Shown: positions 1-11,100 of the stretch, piece after piece
Position numbering within the stretch: position 1 is the first letter of the stretch
Layout: every line of letters starts with the position of its first letter
Origin: Adineta ricciae
Lineage: Eukaryota; Rotifera; Eurotatoria; Adinetida; Adinetidae
DNA length: 64,000 bases
Reading direction: 5' to 3'
Assembly (NCBI GenBank): GCA_905250025.1
Contig: CAJNOJ010000136.1
Location: 128,902-192,901, forward strand
Notes under the pieces: model-generated
Database searches by the model: none
Told to the model about the DNA's origin: nothing
What the model saw: the letters and a program-made list of their open reading frames with translations, nothing else
Program-made: the position numbers and the translations under genes

Positions 1-420
1 CGAAACAACATCCAGTAAGGTTAAATATGAAATCATCATAGTTTTACATAATCTTTTATGTATCAACACGGATACTCGAGTAAGATCGAGAACTTTTCTC
101 ACACTGACATCGAATGTATATGTTTTGTTTGATTTTAGTTAAGCTTTATGAATTCCATATCGATCGGATCAGCTATAGTTCAATATATGACCACTCCAGT
201 GAATGGAGATGAAGCAGAAGTTTATTTGGCTGTATTTATTGCATTAGCTGATGCCGAAAAAGACGTGAGTTTATTTGTCTAATCAATACAGATTATTAAA
301 ATCTTTCTTTAGCTTTACGGCATTGCTCAAGCAATGGATTTTGCTCCAGATTATTACTCATCGATTGTTGGATGTCAGCCATTAATTGAAAAGATAAAAA
401 CCAATTTCCAAAATGTCTGA
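1..420 (+). CDS. 3' end of an unidentified protein-coding gene (5' part outside window)
   Basis: Three exon pieces are readable: bases 1-14, about 139-264 and 313-420. They are joined by short introns with GT donors (15 and 265) and AG acceptors (about 138 and 312), and end at TGA 418-420. The readable C-terminus contains the stretches SAIVQYMTTPVNGDEAEVYL and CQPLIEKIKTNFQNV. I considered a glutathione S-transferase C-terminus because AIVQYM and the final helix resemble parts of that family. The distance between the two stretches is too short for a GST all-alpha domain, so I do not assign a family. The exon/intron pattern and conserved frame make it a real gene; its function is unknown. Confidence 0.6.
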
Positions 421-908
421 AGCATTTCAATCTTGTTTGTGTTTTTTTTTCAAATCAAATCCAAGGAACATTCTTTTAAACATGAACCGACAGAAAACCT
501 TTTTTTTCTCTTATTTCTATAAATAATATATTTATTGAGTTAAAAAAATGTATTCGATTTATTTTCAATTCGATCACAAAGCACAAGACAATAGAAAAAA
601 GACGTGTATCAATCGGCCACAGTTGAGATTATGCTAAAAGAAATAGACAAAATATGAATGAGGATCAAATCTGAAACTAAAGTTTGAAGGAAGGGAACAA
701 CGATTGACGTCACAAAACAGTGATTACTACATTCACCTTAATGAATGCTTGTATCATGTTGAGAGGAACGATGGGTTCTTCTTGAAGTGATAGACACTAT
801 ACTCTCAACACTTTTCCTCTGTAGATATGCTAGATTTGAAAGCAAAATGAAGAAAATTGGTTTTGATTTCGTTAAATGGATTGTTATTTTTTTAGAGAAA
901 AAACAAAT
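421..908. other. Convergent intergenic spacer / 3' UTRs
   Basis: AT-rich spacer between the edge gene and the 3' end of the NME8-like gene, which converge here. It contains poly(T)/poly(A) runs around 440-550 suited to two 3' UTRs. I see no further coding exon, RNA gene or repeat. Confidence 0.5.
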
Positions 909-3682
909 TCATTTTTCTATCGTACCGTGTTCTTCTTTGTCTAAGTCTCCAAAGATCATATGAATGTCGTCTTTCGCTTGTTGGACATTTGGAGAAATAT
1001 CGACGGCGTTATGAACAAGATCTTTACCATACATAGCACGGAGACTACCATCATCAAAACATGAATATGTATGACAATGAGGGATCGGAGAAGAACTGAC
1101 CTGGTTGGTGCTGTTTCCGATGCTTTAGCGGGTTCTTCTGGTCCGACAACTTCGTGCCAACTTTTGCTTGCGTCTTCTTTGACTAAAACTAATAACTCTG
1201 ATGGTGCACTAGAATTGAAACGGTATTAACAACTGTATAAAAAGATTTTTCGAACAAACCTAGTCATGTAGTGGATGAGTTCGTCATAGTATTCTTTGCC
1301 GTGATGTGCATGTTGAAGTTTTGTCGCTTGTTCTTGTGTCAATGTTAGTGTTTTGCGAGCCATAACAAAGAAATGAGCTTTTCGAAAAGCATCGACAATC
1401 TCCGCTAGAATTATCAGTCGTATTAATCTATCAGATCTAATGTTTAGTATCTACCTCGTTGCTGGTCAGTTAGACCAGGTTTTAGAACAACCAATATGCG
1501 TTCCTCAGGAAAGAAGAATTGTAAATTACGATTAACTTCAGTACGTGATCCCGGTGCATGCAACGAGTTGATTTTAGCATCAACAATATCGAAATCATGA
1601 CGAAATCTAGAGTAGACAAATACGTGGAGTTTTATGTCGAATGATCAATCTTACGTTCCAGTTGCCTCTTTGATACGAGCCTTGTCAGCTGGACCAAGTA
1701 AAGTACGAAAACCTTGTATAGCATCTTTCTTCGTCAAATACAACGCTAATGATGGTCCACTAAGAAAGAAGACTGAACAATAGTCAATAGGCGTCTTCTC
1801 ATGTTGCTACCTGGTCATTTCTTTGATGAGATCTTGGTAGAATGGCTCGTTTTTCTTTTCTGCGTAGAATTGCTCTGCTTGTGCTTGAGTTAATTGAACT
1901 TCTGCAGTACGTGTAACACTGAAACCACTCTCTTGGATTCGTTTCACTATTGCATCTAAACACGGGGAGAAAGTTTGATTTTAAAAGAAACGTTAGCTAT
2001 TGCTCAATGCTCTCCAACCTTTATATAACTTCAATGCACTCGGTCGTACAAGTGCTAATGTTCTTTCAATTTCTTTCTCACGTGCCGATTGCGGCTTTTG
2101 AGCCACATTTGGCAACAATAGCATTAAATCTCTACAACAATAATTCTCTCATCTGATAATTTATTCGTTTTATAACATACTGTTGAACATTGTCTGCAGA
2201 TTGTGTGCAATCGACAGTTTCTTTCAATAATTGATCAGAATTGACGAGTTCACGGAATTCGTCCAAACTAGCTTCCTTAGCATCGGTTTTTTGCAATAGG
2301 AGGACAATTGATGGGCCACTTGTCATATGTTTTATATGATCTTCATAACCTTCCTAAAAACGAGACATGCAATAAAATTTATATTCGATGAGAAAATTGA
2401 ATATGAAGCACGAACTTCGTTCATTCGATGACGATGAAATTGCCGAGCATCATGTTCAGTAAGATTATGTTCTTCTTGTAATAAAACTCGAAAACCATGT
2501 GGTACAATCTGTACGAAATGAGGCTCATTCAGTGTAAAATTATTCAAACGGATTTAATCTACTTTTTGAATGATTTCATCAACCTTGCCGTCTGCATAAG
2601 CATCCGGACGAATGGTAGCCAAAGTGTATTGATGACTTGCTAGAAGAATGGCTTTTTATTTTTGTCAAATAATGATTAGATTATACTGACCGATGGCATT
2701 GACAATCGATGGACTGCGTTTACGCTTCGCTCCACCCGCATCATCGTCATCTTCCTCTTCTACTTCTGCATATTGTACACGATGCTTTTAGAAAAGGAAC
2801 ATATTAATTCGAAGCGATACAAACGTTGATGAAATTACCTCAATACGTTGACCACCTTCCTTCAAAACTTTCTTTTCTTGTTCCAAATTAGAAGAAATCT
2901 TTCGTTGTAACGCAGGTGCATTGGCACCTATAACTGAATCAACTAGAACTCCGCTCTAGAAAATAGTCAATAGCATCGTATCGATCAAAATTGCTTTTAT
3001 CTTACTGCGTAGAAAAGAAAGCACGGCTCGCATTTGTTACGATATTTCTCCAGTGAATCGATCGTATCCGCTTTGGCCTAAAGAGAAAAGATCAATTTTA
3101 AGCATTTCGCTTATGAAAGTCATTGTTCAAATCAAAGACCAAAGCGTGCTAATTGATGTGAACTCACAATAGCAAAAGCCAAAAGTGGATCGCCAAGCGT
3201 ATTTTTAATCGCTCGAAATTTGGGTTCCAGTGCTTTACATGGTCCACCATAGGACTGATAAACATCGACGACTAAAATAAATGGAAAAAACGAGGTGCAC
3301 ATATTGTGTAGACATAAAGTGTAGAAATATATTGATAGCAATGTGTATTTTCAGAGTACGTGTGTTTGGAGATATACAACAACATTTGGTGGAGACAGAT
3401 ACAATATAGAATGATTATTACAATAGCGAATCGTAATAATGGTTCATCGGTTTCGGATTTAATCTTTTTGAAATATCCTTCGGCACTTCTACATGGACCT
3501 GCCCACTGTTGATAAATGTCGATGACTGAGAAACATGATAGATGAAAATGAAAATCGATTTGATTACAAAGGATGGTAGTTCATCAATCACCTGTAAGAC
3601 CTTCTTTATTGATGTTTTCATTCCATTCTTCTTGAGTTTCAATTTCAGTTTGCAAGGCAATTTCTTGACGACGACGAGCCAT
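909..3682 (-). CDS. NME8: NME8/TXNDC3-like thioredoxin plus three NDK-domain protein
   Basis: Multi-exon minus-strand gene, ATG at 3682-3680 (MARRRQEIALQTEIE...), stop TGA at 911-909. The order is an N-terminal thioredoxin fold (IDIYQQWAGPC, then KADTIDSLEKYRNKCEPCF and IGANAPALQRKI), an acidic linker, then three nucleoside-diphosphate-kinase-like domains. These begin near ATIRPDAYADGK (about 2620), ERTLALVRPSALKLY (about 2060) and LVVLKPGLTDQQ (about 1500), and carry the family signature (M)TSGPS/SAPS. This is the architecture of NME8, an axonemal outer-arm dynein-associated protein of motile cilia. The catalytic histidine context of active NDKs is not evident, so the domains are probably structural. 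Two alternative exons encode the thioredoxin active-site segment (3422-3525 and 3168-3271); only one can be used per transcript. Introns are mostly about 50-60 bases. The start is chosen because it follows in-frame stops and matches the family's N-terminal helix. Confidence 0.9.
3168..3271 (-). other. NME8: Alternative NME8 exon, version B (YGGPC active site)
   Basis: 104-base exon flanked by acceptor ttattttag and donor gtgagttc. It encodes VDVYQSYGGPCKALEP through GDPLLAFAI, the same thioredoxin segment as version A 150 bases upstream. It joins in phase to the common exon starting at 3077 (AKADTIDSL). It is clearly a tandem exon duplicate with diverged sequence. Confidence 0.85.
3422..3525 (-). 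other. NME8: Alternative NME8 exon, version A (WAGPC active site)
   Basis: 104-base exon flanked by a minus-strand acceptor (tttctcag) and a GT donor (gtaataat). It encodes IDIYQQWAGPCRSAEG through DEPLLRFAI. It has exactly the same length and phase as the exon at 3168-3271. Because 104 is not a multiple of three, including both exons would break the frame. Confidence 0.85.
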
Positions 3683-5317
3683 CCTTTGATGATCTTCGGA
3701 ATAAAAATAAAGTGAAATAAATAAAATACATTCGCCATCAATAAATTTTTACATATAGAAGCACCATGGCGATTTGGAAGTACGGAGGTTACATTTATCG
3801 ATCGTAAGAGCACATAGTAACGACATCTATAATAGAATTTCCTACATATCAACACGTACAAAGTCAGTCAAACTCGTATTTTTACGATGTACTATATATA
3901 TCGCGACAAGTATATTGTAAATCTAATTAATTTGGATGGAACTTGCAGCTCTTTAGATTTATTTTCGTGCACCTCCTGGTGCTTCAGCACCGTAGTGTTC
4001 ACGAAGATAATTTAACTTGACATCAAATGGGATTATGAATGTTGAAATATGCGAACTCATTTTTTTTCGCTGCTTGACCACGATGGAGAATGTCAAATAC
4101 TCAATGTACCGATGCAACGTGATGGATCGTACTGACACTGCGTTTTTACTGGATTTGTAGTGAAGAGGTTCCTGGTTTGATGCCTGACTGGTTCACATAG
4201 CCTTTGCCATAATACTGCCTGAAATATTCATCTCGGTTAATAAGTCAGTAGAATCTATCCATGTTCTTGATTCCGATGAGTTCGCGCCGTAACTGTATGG
4301 AACTACATATTTTCGTGCAAAAAGATTCTTATTTGTATATGTGTACTAGCGAAAGTGTTCGCTGCAAAACTCGCCCATTTTATTACGGATCTCACTAGCA
4401 TTACAACTTCTTTACTATCTTAAAAAATCACTACGCAGTACCAGTTGTTCTTGGTGGATTCATGCACTAACAATCGTTCATACACTAATATACAGAAACT
4501 TGACGGTGGATATGTCGGTCCTTATTTTTGATCATTCTTATTTCTAGTGCCGCAGTCCTGCGTAACTGGAAAATGTAGATATAGAGAAAGTTGGAATCGA
4601 CCCAAAGTAATTTTCTTAAAGCTGTCGAAAATTACTAAAAGTAACAGCTGACGCACAAAATGGATGAAATATCACCCAATCTCATTCTTTCTCTTTTATT
4701 GCTTGGCTTCAACCCCTTCCAATCTTTCACCGAGTCTACGGAATATTGTAGACAAGTCGATGACATTAAGTAACACAAAGAATCACGTAGATGAAATTTT
4801 ACTCAGATATTCTCACCCAAATCGATGCTGACGTTACTATAGACCTATGAAACCGCCAAGAAAAGTTTGATGACTGTATATATTACAGGAATTGAATGCA
4901 GAGAGACAAAGAAGCTTTCTTCTTTGTGTATTTTCCAGTCATTTTGACTCAATGGGTTGAAACAATGAATGAATACATCGACTGATTTCATTCATTCTTT
5001 AGAGTGACGTTATTTTTTTGCCTCAACTGCTCATCTTCAGTATGAATGTACATCGACGTCCTTCACTTTCACTCACATCAATACCGTTCGAGGTCTCGTT
5101 CACCAGCAAAAACAAATAGTTCTATAAATCGCATGTAAGTTCCCTACTGCAGATATTATATGAACTCTTTTGAAAATAACTAATACCTTTATTGTACGGA
5201 TGTGTCCCTTGTGTGTCACCATGAGTATCTGTACAGAGTTCTGCTCTGCACGCGCGCACATGTAAATAGTTGCAGATTATTGCAGAGAAAAAAAAGGAAC
5301 AGTAATCTTTTATTTCT
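3683..5317. other. Intergenic region between the NME8-like gene and the TPR relic
   Basis: About 1.6 kb containing the NME8 5' flank (3683-3950), the tyrosine-rich fragment described separately, and otherwise scattered stops in all frames. A few short degenerate stretches near 4240-4640 look like former coding sequence but cannot be assigned. No promoter motif, RNA gene or repeat is clear. Confidence 0.4.
3959..4236 (-). pseudogene. Possible decayed coding fragment, tyrosine-rich
   Basis: On the minus strand a short open stretch (3959-4060) ends in KLNYLREHYGAEAPGGARK and a stop. About 100 bases upstream another stretch reads DEYFRQYYGKGYVNQSG before in-frame stops. The two peptides resemble each other (Y-[LF]-R-x-[HY]-YG), as if repeats of one lost protein or two alternative 3' exons. 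No family is recognised and no complete frame joins them, so this may be chance. Confidence 0.25.
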
Positions 5318-5520
5318 TCATTTCTCTTTTACAGATTTTATATGGGGATGATTTGCCAGTAATGCACGTTACCAAATGTCCAGAGCACGCTCGAAATAAG
5401 TGAGTACTTCCGAATGCTCTGTCATGTTATAGTACACCAGACCGAAGTTGTAGTACAATGTAGCCATCTTGAGGGTGTGATAAAGGTGTTGGTTATGTTC
5501 ACCCTCACCCTCATGTTAGT
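5318..5520 (-). pseudogene. Relic of a kinesin-light-chain-type TPR protein (C-terminal end)
   Basis: Minus-strand translation gives a recognisable TPR unit: LYYNFGLVYYNMTEHSEVL, then TYFERALDIW, an in-frame TAA, and RALLANHPHIKSVKEK before a TGA at 5320-5318. Spacing and residues (N-x-G-x-V-Y, A-L, ANHPHIKSV) fit the KLC-like TPR arrays that are abundant in rotifer genomes. The premature TAA sits where a glutamine codon (CAA) is usual, so one substitution may have killed it. No start or upstream TPR units can be followed beyond about 5520. I read this as a broken C-terminal remnant, not a functional gene. Confidence 0.6.
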
Positions 5521-5622
5521 TTTATTTTTAATAAAAATCCTGGTATTCAAACACAATCTAGCATATAACTACAACTAAATACTATAAACTTGAAACAATT
5601 TTCAGTGGGTCATGCAATCAAA

Positions 5623-6938
5623 CTAAGCGATAGAGTAAATAAGACGTTCCCATTTCTTTGAATCTTGTAAATTTTTCGAACTACCACATCGATCTCCCGT
5701 GCCTTTGCCAATATCTTTTTGTGATGTCCAACAAAGTCGATAATCCGAATCTAACGTGCTTGAATCACATGGATCAACAACAAATGATAACGATCCACGA
5801 ACGAAACCCCATGTTTGATTGTTTGCATTATACCAACCAACACCTCGCTTAGCTTGTGTAATACATTGGTAATTGGATGAACATGCTGGTTTTTTCGCTT
5901 TCTTCTTAAATTTACCATTCGTTTTACATTGCTTTGGTAGGCAAGGATTAGAAACATCTTCGTGTTGTCCTATACCAGCAAGTGTTAAGACTTTCTTGTT
6001 ACTCGCATGACGACAAGCAACAAGAAGCCGACTACCATTACAAGCTTTCTTCAAAACAGAGAAATCGAATGGAATATCGTAAGTACTTTGATAACATTCT
6101 TTCCATCCATTCAGAGAACTAATTGTTAAATTGAGATGAGTACCTTCAGCGGGCGATAATAACGACTCGGCTAAAATGTCAATAGAAAATTAGATTAGCA
6201 ACTGATGATTCGAATTGAATTTACTTAAAGATAATTTGCCTTTCATTATATCGGCCTGACTATTACAGGTTTTAGGTTGAAAAATTCCTTGTAAAAAAAA
6301 TTCATCGTCTTATTCATATTATGACGAAATCTAAGGTGTGTTTTTTGACTAAGGAAAGTCATGCCACTGTGCATTTACCTGTAAGACCAAGATCTACAAG
6401 CATATGAGTGAAATTCATTTGAGAATTGATATACGGAGCTTGAAATTGTACTTGATATTTTGGTTTGTTCGTCATACGTTTGAGCGCTCGTAATTGATCG
6501 AGTAAATAGCTGAAATGCATGGGGTTATAATCGAAAAATACGGCACCATGTTTATCCATCGGAAGTTTTTGATTCGCATTTGATTTGCTGAACATTCGAG
6601 CTAGTTTTGAACTCGGTATAACTGTCAGTGTTGAACGTAATGTGGTCAATTTTGATCCGCCAATGTTTAACTCAATCACATCATCTGATGATGACGCAAT
6701 CGATGTATCAATCTTCTCTTCATGATCATTTTCTAACGAGACAGGAGTTTTTGTTGTTGTTGCTTCTACTATAGTCGTTTCCTCAAAAACTGAGGTCGTT
6801 TCAGCTGTACTAAGAGAGGCTGAATGAACAGATAATTGCCGATTGAATAATATTAATGATGTTACCTAGATATATAAAATCAACATTCAACAAAGAATAT
6901 AGATGTAGAAGATAACATACCAGCAGTATTGAGAGCAT
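5623..6938 (-). CDS. BTB/T1-domain (KCTD-like) protein with predicted signal peptide
   Basis: Starts at ATG 6938 with a short first exon (MLSILL) spliced to VTSLILFNRQLS, giving a hydrophobic N-terminus that looks like a signal peptide. A Ser/Thr-rich, acidic linker follows. Next is a clear tetramerisation-type BTB domain (IELNIGGSKLTTLRSTLTVI, then GAVFFDYNPMHFSYLLDQLR, about 6680-6450). After two short exons (about 6295-6223 and from 6173) comes a cysteine-rich C-terminal domain beginning near LNGWKECYQSTYDIPFDF. Its landmarks are CNGSRLLVACR, GVGWYNANNQTWGF and RLCWTS...GDRCG, with stop at 5625-5623. Paired cysteines suggest an extracellular disulphide-bonded fold. KCTD proteins are normally cytosolic, so the leader is unusual. 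I do not know a function; the C-terminal domain is not one I can name. Confidence 0.75.
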
Positions 6939-8104
6939 GATCGACGATACTAGTTCGCAGATTACTTATGAATGCATATCATCATTTGACAGAGAGATTT
7001 ATATTAGATTTATCACACTTATCGACTATTTTTCCTTCCTGGAATAATACATGAGATTTCTGGGGAAAAATCTATAAACGAGAGAGAGCATGGCAAGGAA
7101 ATGTATTTTCTTTTTTCCCCCCTCTCTCTCTCTACGATGTTTTATTTATTTGTGCATAGATAGATTTATAATTTGTTTTATGATAGACCTTGATGAGTTC
7201 TCGAGAAACAGAAAGTGTCAAAGAAGACATCCTTCTCTAATACATTCGACTTGTTTATTCAATAATTGAAACACATATACATAAATTATCATATTCTCAT
7301 ACAACATCCATCATTTGAACATATGCTACGTTAGATTTGATACACAATTACAATGGCAAGATGTTAGTATAAGAGCATCTTTGTTTGTTTTTACTCTCAT
7401 GGTCTTATCTGAATTTGATTTCAATTTACAAGCCGATGAAAAGATCTTATTAATCGATTGGATCATCTGTCAATCAAGAAATTATTAACAAGATGGAAAC
7501 GATTTGTATCTAAGCAAGAACATTGTACTTGAAGCATATCGACGAGATGAGAAAGACTGATGTGTCGTTGGACATAGACATATATCTATTATCGAATCAA
7601 GGTTTTATCATCTAGGCCATGATTAAATTCAATTGGTTCATGTCTGAATTAAGATCAACACGTAAAGATAAGATTTCTATTTGCAAGTCAAAGATTTTGT
7701 TTTGTTTTCATTTCAAACAAGCACATCAATGATAGTCAATGGCCAACAGAAAGAAAAGAAGAAGAAAAAGACAAAGAAAAAAGACAGTACATTCATCGAT
7801 TAGGACAAAAGAAAGAAAAGTGAACGAGATCAAGGTTTTCTCCCTAGGATATCGTAATATAAAACGCGACAAGAGATGCTTTTTCGATAATTAGGTGGAC
7901 ATTGATAAGATAAAATCAAACAGTGTCAAAGGTGTATTGACTAAAATATAAAACAAAACACGAAAGAAAAGGCTAAGAGAATCGATTTTGATTGTCGTCG
8001 TTTGTTTCGTTTAAAATCAACAAATCCTTTTTCCTTTAGGTAAATGGTGAGAAGAGAAGAAAATAAAAAAAATTTAAAAAGCTGCTAGAAAATACAGTCT
8101 GAGA
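6939..8104. other. Intergenic region upstream of the BTB gene and downstream of alpha-actinin
   Basis: About 1.2 kb of AT-rich sequence. It holds a pyrimidine tract (7109-7133, ending in CT repeats) and purine-rich low-complexity DNA around 7745-7830 (AAG/AAAG runs). No exon-like stretch, tRNA or mobile element is seen. It probably contains the BTB gene promoter and the alpha-actinin 3' UTR. Confidence 0.5.
7109..7133. repeat. Pyrimidine tract with CT repeat
   Basis: Uninterrupted T/C run that resolves into (CT)n at its end. Low complexity, about 170 bases upstream of the BTB gene start, so it could lie in its promoter. Confidence 0.6.
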
Positions 8105-11100
8105 TTAAAGATCCGATTCACCATACAAAGCTGATGAAAATGTTTTATAGTCATAGGCACCTGGCACACTGTCAGCACCAGCATATGCTTTCATTCGTTG
8201 CATACACCATTCAGCTTGTTCAGGTGGCAATTCTCGTTTGAGTAATTCTGCAGTAATATAAGGCTAAAAGAAGAACAGATAGTGGCGAATTCGGTTCGTT
8301 TGAATTCTTTCGAATTACTTACTTTATCGCCAGATAGGGTTTTGAATGCTAATGCCAATTGATCAACACTGTCTTCTTCCGAACATTCACGTGTCATGAA
8401 ATCAAGAAATGATTCGAATGTTACAAAGCCTGTTTGAGTTGGATCGACATTGGCCATAATGCGTTGAAAGTCGACATCACCCTGTCGATCTTCGCGAATA
8501 TTATAGCCACATGCGATTAAACAAGCACGAAATTCTTTTGGATCAAGTCGTCCTAGAAGGAAAAAAACAGTAAAAAGCTCCGGGATGTACACATCGAAGA
8601 TACGTACGACAACGGCCTTTATCAAAGTGTGCAAAAGCTGCTCGAAATTCGTTCATTTGTTCTTCACTAATACCCTTCTTTTCCAATGTATAGATTTGAT
8701 TTTTAATTTCAGCTATTTGTCGTGTTAATTGCGTATTTAATTGTTCCCAAGCCACACGAATAACTTCCATTGTATAAGGTGTATGGCGATTTTCAAAGAT
8801 CATGCATTCTTGAATCTGTTGATTGTATTTCTCAAGTTCATCAATATGTGGACGATATTGAACAACGTTCGTTTCCATGGCTTCGAGTTTCTTCTGATGT
8901 TGTTCCAATGTGCCAACGACTTGTATAGTCAATTGTTGAAGTTGTTCATGCTGACGTTCAATCCACGGACCAACGACATTGGCTTTTTGCGCGAATTGCA
9001 AACGGAAGCGTTCATTCTGTTGCTGTTTGAGATATTCTGTTTGTAAGTCTTGATCACGTTGAGGAACAAGAGCTTGTACTTCTTGCCATTTCGCTGAGAT
9101 TTCCTAAAAAGATTAAGGAGTTAAAGTTTATTACAACTCGCTTTGATCTATTTCTTATTTATGTGTTGACTTTTCTTATCGAACAAAACCATGTATCTCT
9201 CATCAACTTTTCTATTCGCACCTTCTTCAACCGTTGTACGTTTTGACCCTCGACTCGTTCTCTTTTCCATGAAATAATTCTTTCCTTTCATCATATTGAT
9301 TCTATCGTGTAATTCAAGTCTCATGTTAAAACTTACTTCAGGTTGAATATTCGTGTAGGGATTAGGAGTTATTTCGAGACCGTTATCTTGACATGTTTGT
9401 TTTGCATCGTTGACCAATCGGATGATATTTTTATATTCAACGTCGGCTTCTCCTAATGTTGCTTTAAATTGATTATGGGCTTCAATTAAACCTGAAAATC
9501 CAATACAATCCTTAATCGTAGTGTCAATCGTAAACGTATACTGTTTTACCGCGAATTTCATCGAGTGTATGAATAAAGAACATATCGACTAAATCTTCTC
9601 GAGCACCGTCAAGCCAGTTGATATACGGAGCAGCTTTCTTTGCATATTCCAAGAATAAACTATCGATACGTTCAACGATTCGTTCGGCTTCATTCAAGGC
9701 TACACGTCGTTTGTGTGTCAGATCACCTAATTGATCCCATTCATTACAAATCTTCTGACAACGTTGATTCACTGTTGCGATTTGGTCATAACCGAGAACA
9801 TTTAATTCTTGAGCGATGGCAGCTATTTGTTCCACGCGATCCTGATGAGCAGCGAGATCACTTTCGAATGCTAGATGTTTACGTGATAATGCACGAAGAT
9901 CATTTAATGAACAATGTTTGAAGTCAGTCGATTGTAACAGGTCAACCTTTCCATTCGACCATTCTTCGTGAATGTCACATTTATGCTGAAATTTCTTCGC
10001 CAAATGATCAAGACGTTCAAGTCTAAATAGTAGGCGTTGCAAAGAATAAATCAATATACAAGTGGAGAATTCTACCGGCGTAGTTCACGTAACAACCAAT
10101 CTTCGAAACCTTTTTCTGCTAACTCTAAACCTTTCCAGGCATCGACAATGTTCTACAAAACAATCGTAGTTCAACATAGACAAGTAAGTTATTCTTCTTT
10201 CGTTTGCTCACCGCAATCAATTTGCCTTCGGTTGGAGTAAATGCTGGTCGATTCGATAGACGTAAACGTGTTTGAAGTGTGTTGAAATCGGTTTCTAATT
10301 TCGCTTTTTGATGTAACTTCGGCGGCTTTTGTGAACGACAATAATCTCGAAATTCTCCTAGTTTAGCTTGTGTACCACTAAGTGTATTATCTGTAGCACG
10401 ATTTTCTAACCATGGTCGTTTTTGTTTAATCCATTCTAATAGGTCCGATGCTAATCGTTCATATTCCGCCATCATTTGTTCATTTTCTTGGTTAATACTC
10501 AATACTTTACATATTCGGCTAGCTGCTTGTTCGGCCTATGATGAAAAATCAAACAAAATCTTCTCGTTAGTCAATTGATTCGAATCTTGATTGAAGATTT
10601 CATGCAAAAGATAACCTTTTGTGTCGTGGAAAATGCATGATAATATGACGAAACATATGTCATCACAACTTTTTCATCGGCTTTAATGCTGTTATTGATT
10701 TCTACAAAATAACACACATCAAATACATGCAGGAAAAGGAACGTTTTCGATAAACTTCATGCACACTGCATATCTCTTGCATTTTTCAAACTTAAGAACC
10801 TTATAAACACCAGCAAAGGCATGATAGTACGCGCTGACATAAGTCATCACAGACTTTTCATCTGGTCTGACCGTATTGACCATATCTATTTTGTTCCAAG
10901 TCTTCGTTTTTCTTGTCACAGAAGTTATCAATGATGTACGTACCTTCGGCATCTAACATTTTAGGAATATCCAAATGTTTCTCAGCAATATCGAATGCAA
11001 GATTAAGATTTGTTAATGGATCGTCCTAAAATAAATACATATTCATGATTCTTTGAGAAGAAAGGTCTGTACTATTCCTAAATGATCATCTCAAATTTTC

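Noticed and set aside
1..420. Glutathione S-transferase C-terminus
   Set aside because: Short resemblances only; the distance between the N-domain-like and C-terminal segments is too small for a GST.
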